In this document: one piece after another, positions 40,110 through 64,000 of the stretch | How the letters are laid out: every line of letters starts with the position of its first letter | Numbering within the stretch: position 1 is the first letter of the stretch | Assembly: GCA_027704905.1 (NCBI GenBank) | Contig: CM051021.1 | Coordinates: 3,019,782 to 3,083,781 of the forward strand | Reading direction: 5' to 3' | From: Muraenolepis orangiensis | Taxonomy: Eukaryota; Chordata; Actinopteri; Gadiformes; Muraenolepididae | Length of the DNA: 64,000 nt | Program-made: the position numbers and the translations under genes | Notes under the pieces: model-generated | Seen by the model: only the letters and a program-made list of their open reading frames with translations | What the model was told of the DNA's origin: nothing | Databases searched by the model: none

Positions 40110-41109
40110 NNNNNNNNNNNNNNNNNNNNNNNNNNNNNNNNNNNNNNNNNNNNNNNNNNNNNNNNNNNNNNNNNNNNNNNNNNNNNNNNNNNNNNNNNNN
40201 NNNNNNNNNNNNNNNNNNNNNNNNNNNNNNNNNNNNNNNNNNNNNNNNNNNNNNNNNNNNNNNNNNNNNNNNNNNNNNNNNNNNNNNNNNNNNNNNNNNN
40301 NNNNNNNNNNNNNNNNNNNNNNNNNNNNNNNNNNNNNNNNNNNNNNNNNNNNNNNNNNNNNNNNNNNNNNNNNNNNNNNNNNNNNNNNNNNNNNNNNNNN
40401 NNNNNNNNNNNNNNNNNNNNNNNNNNNNNNNNNNNNNNNNNNNNNNNNNNNNNNNNNNNNNNNNNNNNNNNNNNNNNNNNNNNNNNNNNNNNNNNNNNNN
40501 NNNNNNNNNNNNNNNNNNNNNNNNNNNNNNNNNNNNNNNNNNNNNNNNNNNNNNNNNNNNNNNNNNNNNNNNNNNNNNNNNNNNNNNNNNNNNNNNNNNN
40601 NNNNNNNNNNNNNNNNNNNNNNNNNNNNNNNNNNNNNNNNNNNNNNNNNNNNNNNNNNNNNNNNNNNNNNNNNNNNNNNNNNNNNNNNNNNNNNNNNNNN
40701 NNNNNNNNNNNNNNNNNNNNNNNNNNNNNNNNNNNNNNNNNNNNNNNNNNNNNNNNNNNNNNNNNNNNNNNNNNNNNNNNNNNNNNNNNNNNNNNNNNNN
40801 NNNNNNNNNNNNNNNNNNNNNNNNNNNNNNNNNNNNNNNNNNNNNNNNNNNNNNNNNNNNNNNNNNNNNNNNNNNNNNNNNNNNNNNNNNNNNNNNNNNN
40901 NNNNNNNNNNNNNNNNNNNNNNNNNNNNNNNNNNNNNNNNNNNNNNNNNNNNNNNNNNNNNNNNNNNNNNNNNNNNNNNNNNNNNNNNNNNNNNNNNNNN
41001 NNNNNNNNNNNNNNNNNNNNNNNNNNNNNNNNNNNNNNNNNNNNNNNNNNNNNNNNNNNNNNNNNNNNNNNNNNNNNNNNNNNNNNNNNNNNNNNNNNNN
41101 NNNNNNNNN
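40110..41109. other. Scaffold gap, exactly 1000 N
   Basis: A run of 1000 N separating the minus-strand 3' half of spag17 from its + strand 5' half. This is the likely misjoin point. Confidence 0.99.
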
Positions 41110-41134
41110 TATAAATATATAATAATATATAATA

Positions 41135-41455
41135 TAAGTCAGTTCACATGACGTCAGTTCACATGAAGTCCGCTTGCATGAAGTCAGTTCACATGAAGTC
41201 AGTTCACATGAAGTCAGTTACACGTAAAGGCAGTTCACATGAAGTCAGTTCACATGAAGTCAGTTTACATAAAGTAAGTTAACATGAAGTTAGTTCACAT
41301 GAAGTCCGTTCACATGAAGTCAGTTCACATGAAGTCAGTTACACGTGAATTCAGTTCACTTGAAGTCAGTTACACGTGAAGTCAGTTCACATGAAGTCAG
41401 TTCACATGAAGTCAGTTACACGTGAAGTCAGTTCACATGAAGTCAGTCAACATTC
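41135..41455 (+). repeat. 15-bp minisatellite (agttcacatgaagtc)n
   Basis: About 20 units directly upstream of exon A1. The same family fills 42740-43640. Confidence 0.92.
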
Positions 41456-41490
41456 TAGGCTATTTATGTGTGAATGATGTGTGTGTGCAG

Positions 41491-64000
<22,510 letters not shown>

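Overview
This is a nuclear genomic window from a vertebrate, almost certainly a ray-finned (teleost) fish. Coding exons are short and separated by GT-AG introns. The window is crowded with fish-type L2/Maui-like LINE fragments, hAT, pogo and PIF-Harbinger DNA transposons, long (CA)n/(GT)n tracts and many kilobase-scale minisatellites. There are no operons, and nothing prokaryotic was seen. Two runs of exactly 1000 N (7645-8644 and 40110-41109) are scaffold gaps of arbitrary size.

The one gene that can be followed at length is spag17, the PF6-like protein of the ciliary central pair. It appears in two pieces that point away from each other. Twenty-five + strand exons run from 41491 to the window edge and encode the N-terminal/middle part. 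At least seven, probably eight to ten, minus-strand exons run leftward from 39949 and encode the following C-terminal part. Exon phases agree throughout each half. The last + exon (ending YGVYR at a possible GT) reads naturally and in phase into the first minus exon (starting VFPSSTGK). The switch of orientation falls on the second 1000-N gap, so the simplest explanation is that one flanking contig was scaffolded upside down.

Inside the 3' half, a 7.76 kb block is present twice in tandem (about 20158-27914 and 27915-35674) with only a handful of differences. Each copy carries the same five or six spag17 exons, and the block appears phase-symmetric. It is either a very recent in-frame exon duplication or an assembly duplicate.

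Region by region: 1-3950 holds a short minisatellite, a probable solo LTR with a 5-bp target duplication, and a frameshifted THAP domain. 3950-7644 is nested transposons (a hAT inside a pogo-like element, then an L2-like LINE). 8645-9963 is a ZBED-like hAT remnant containing a 48-bp perfect hairpin. 10284-10338 may be a signal-peptide first exon on the minus strand. 10831-15042 is a 33-bp minisatellite about 4.2 kb long. 15.1-19.5 kb is tandem repeats split by LINE insertions. 19.67-39.95 kb is the 3' half of spag17, and 41.49-64.0 kb is its 5' half. Several spag17 introns contain minisatellites that start exactly at a splice site and copy it many times.

I see no novel defence, mobile or metabolic system. 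The most valuable observations are the split/inverted spag17, its tandem exon block and the splice-site-seeded minisatellites.
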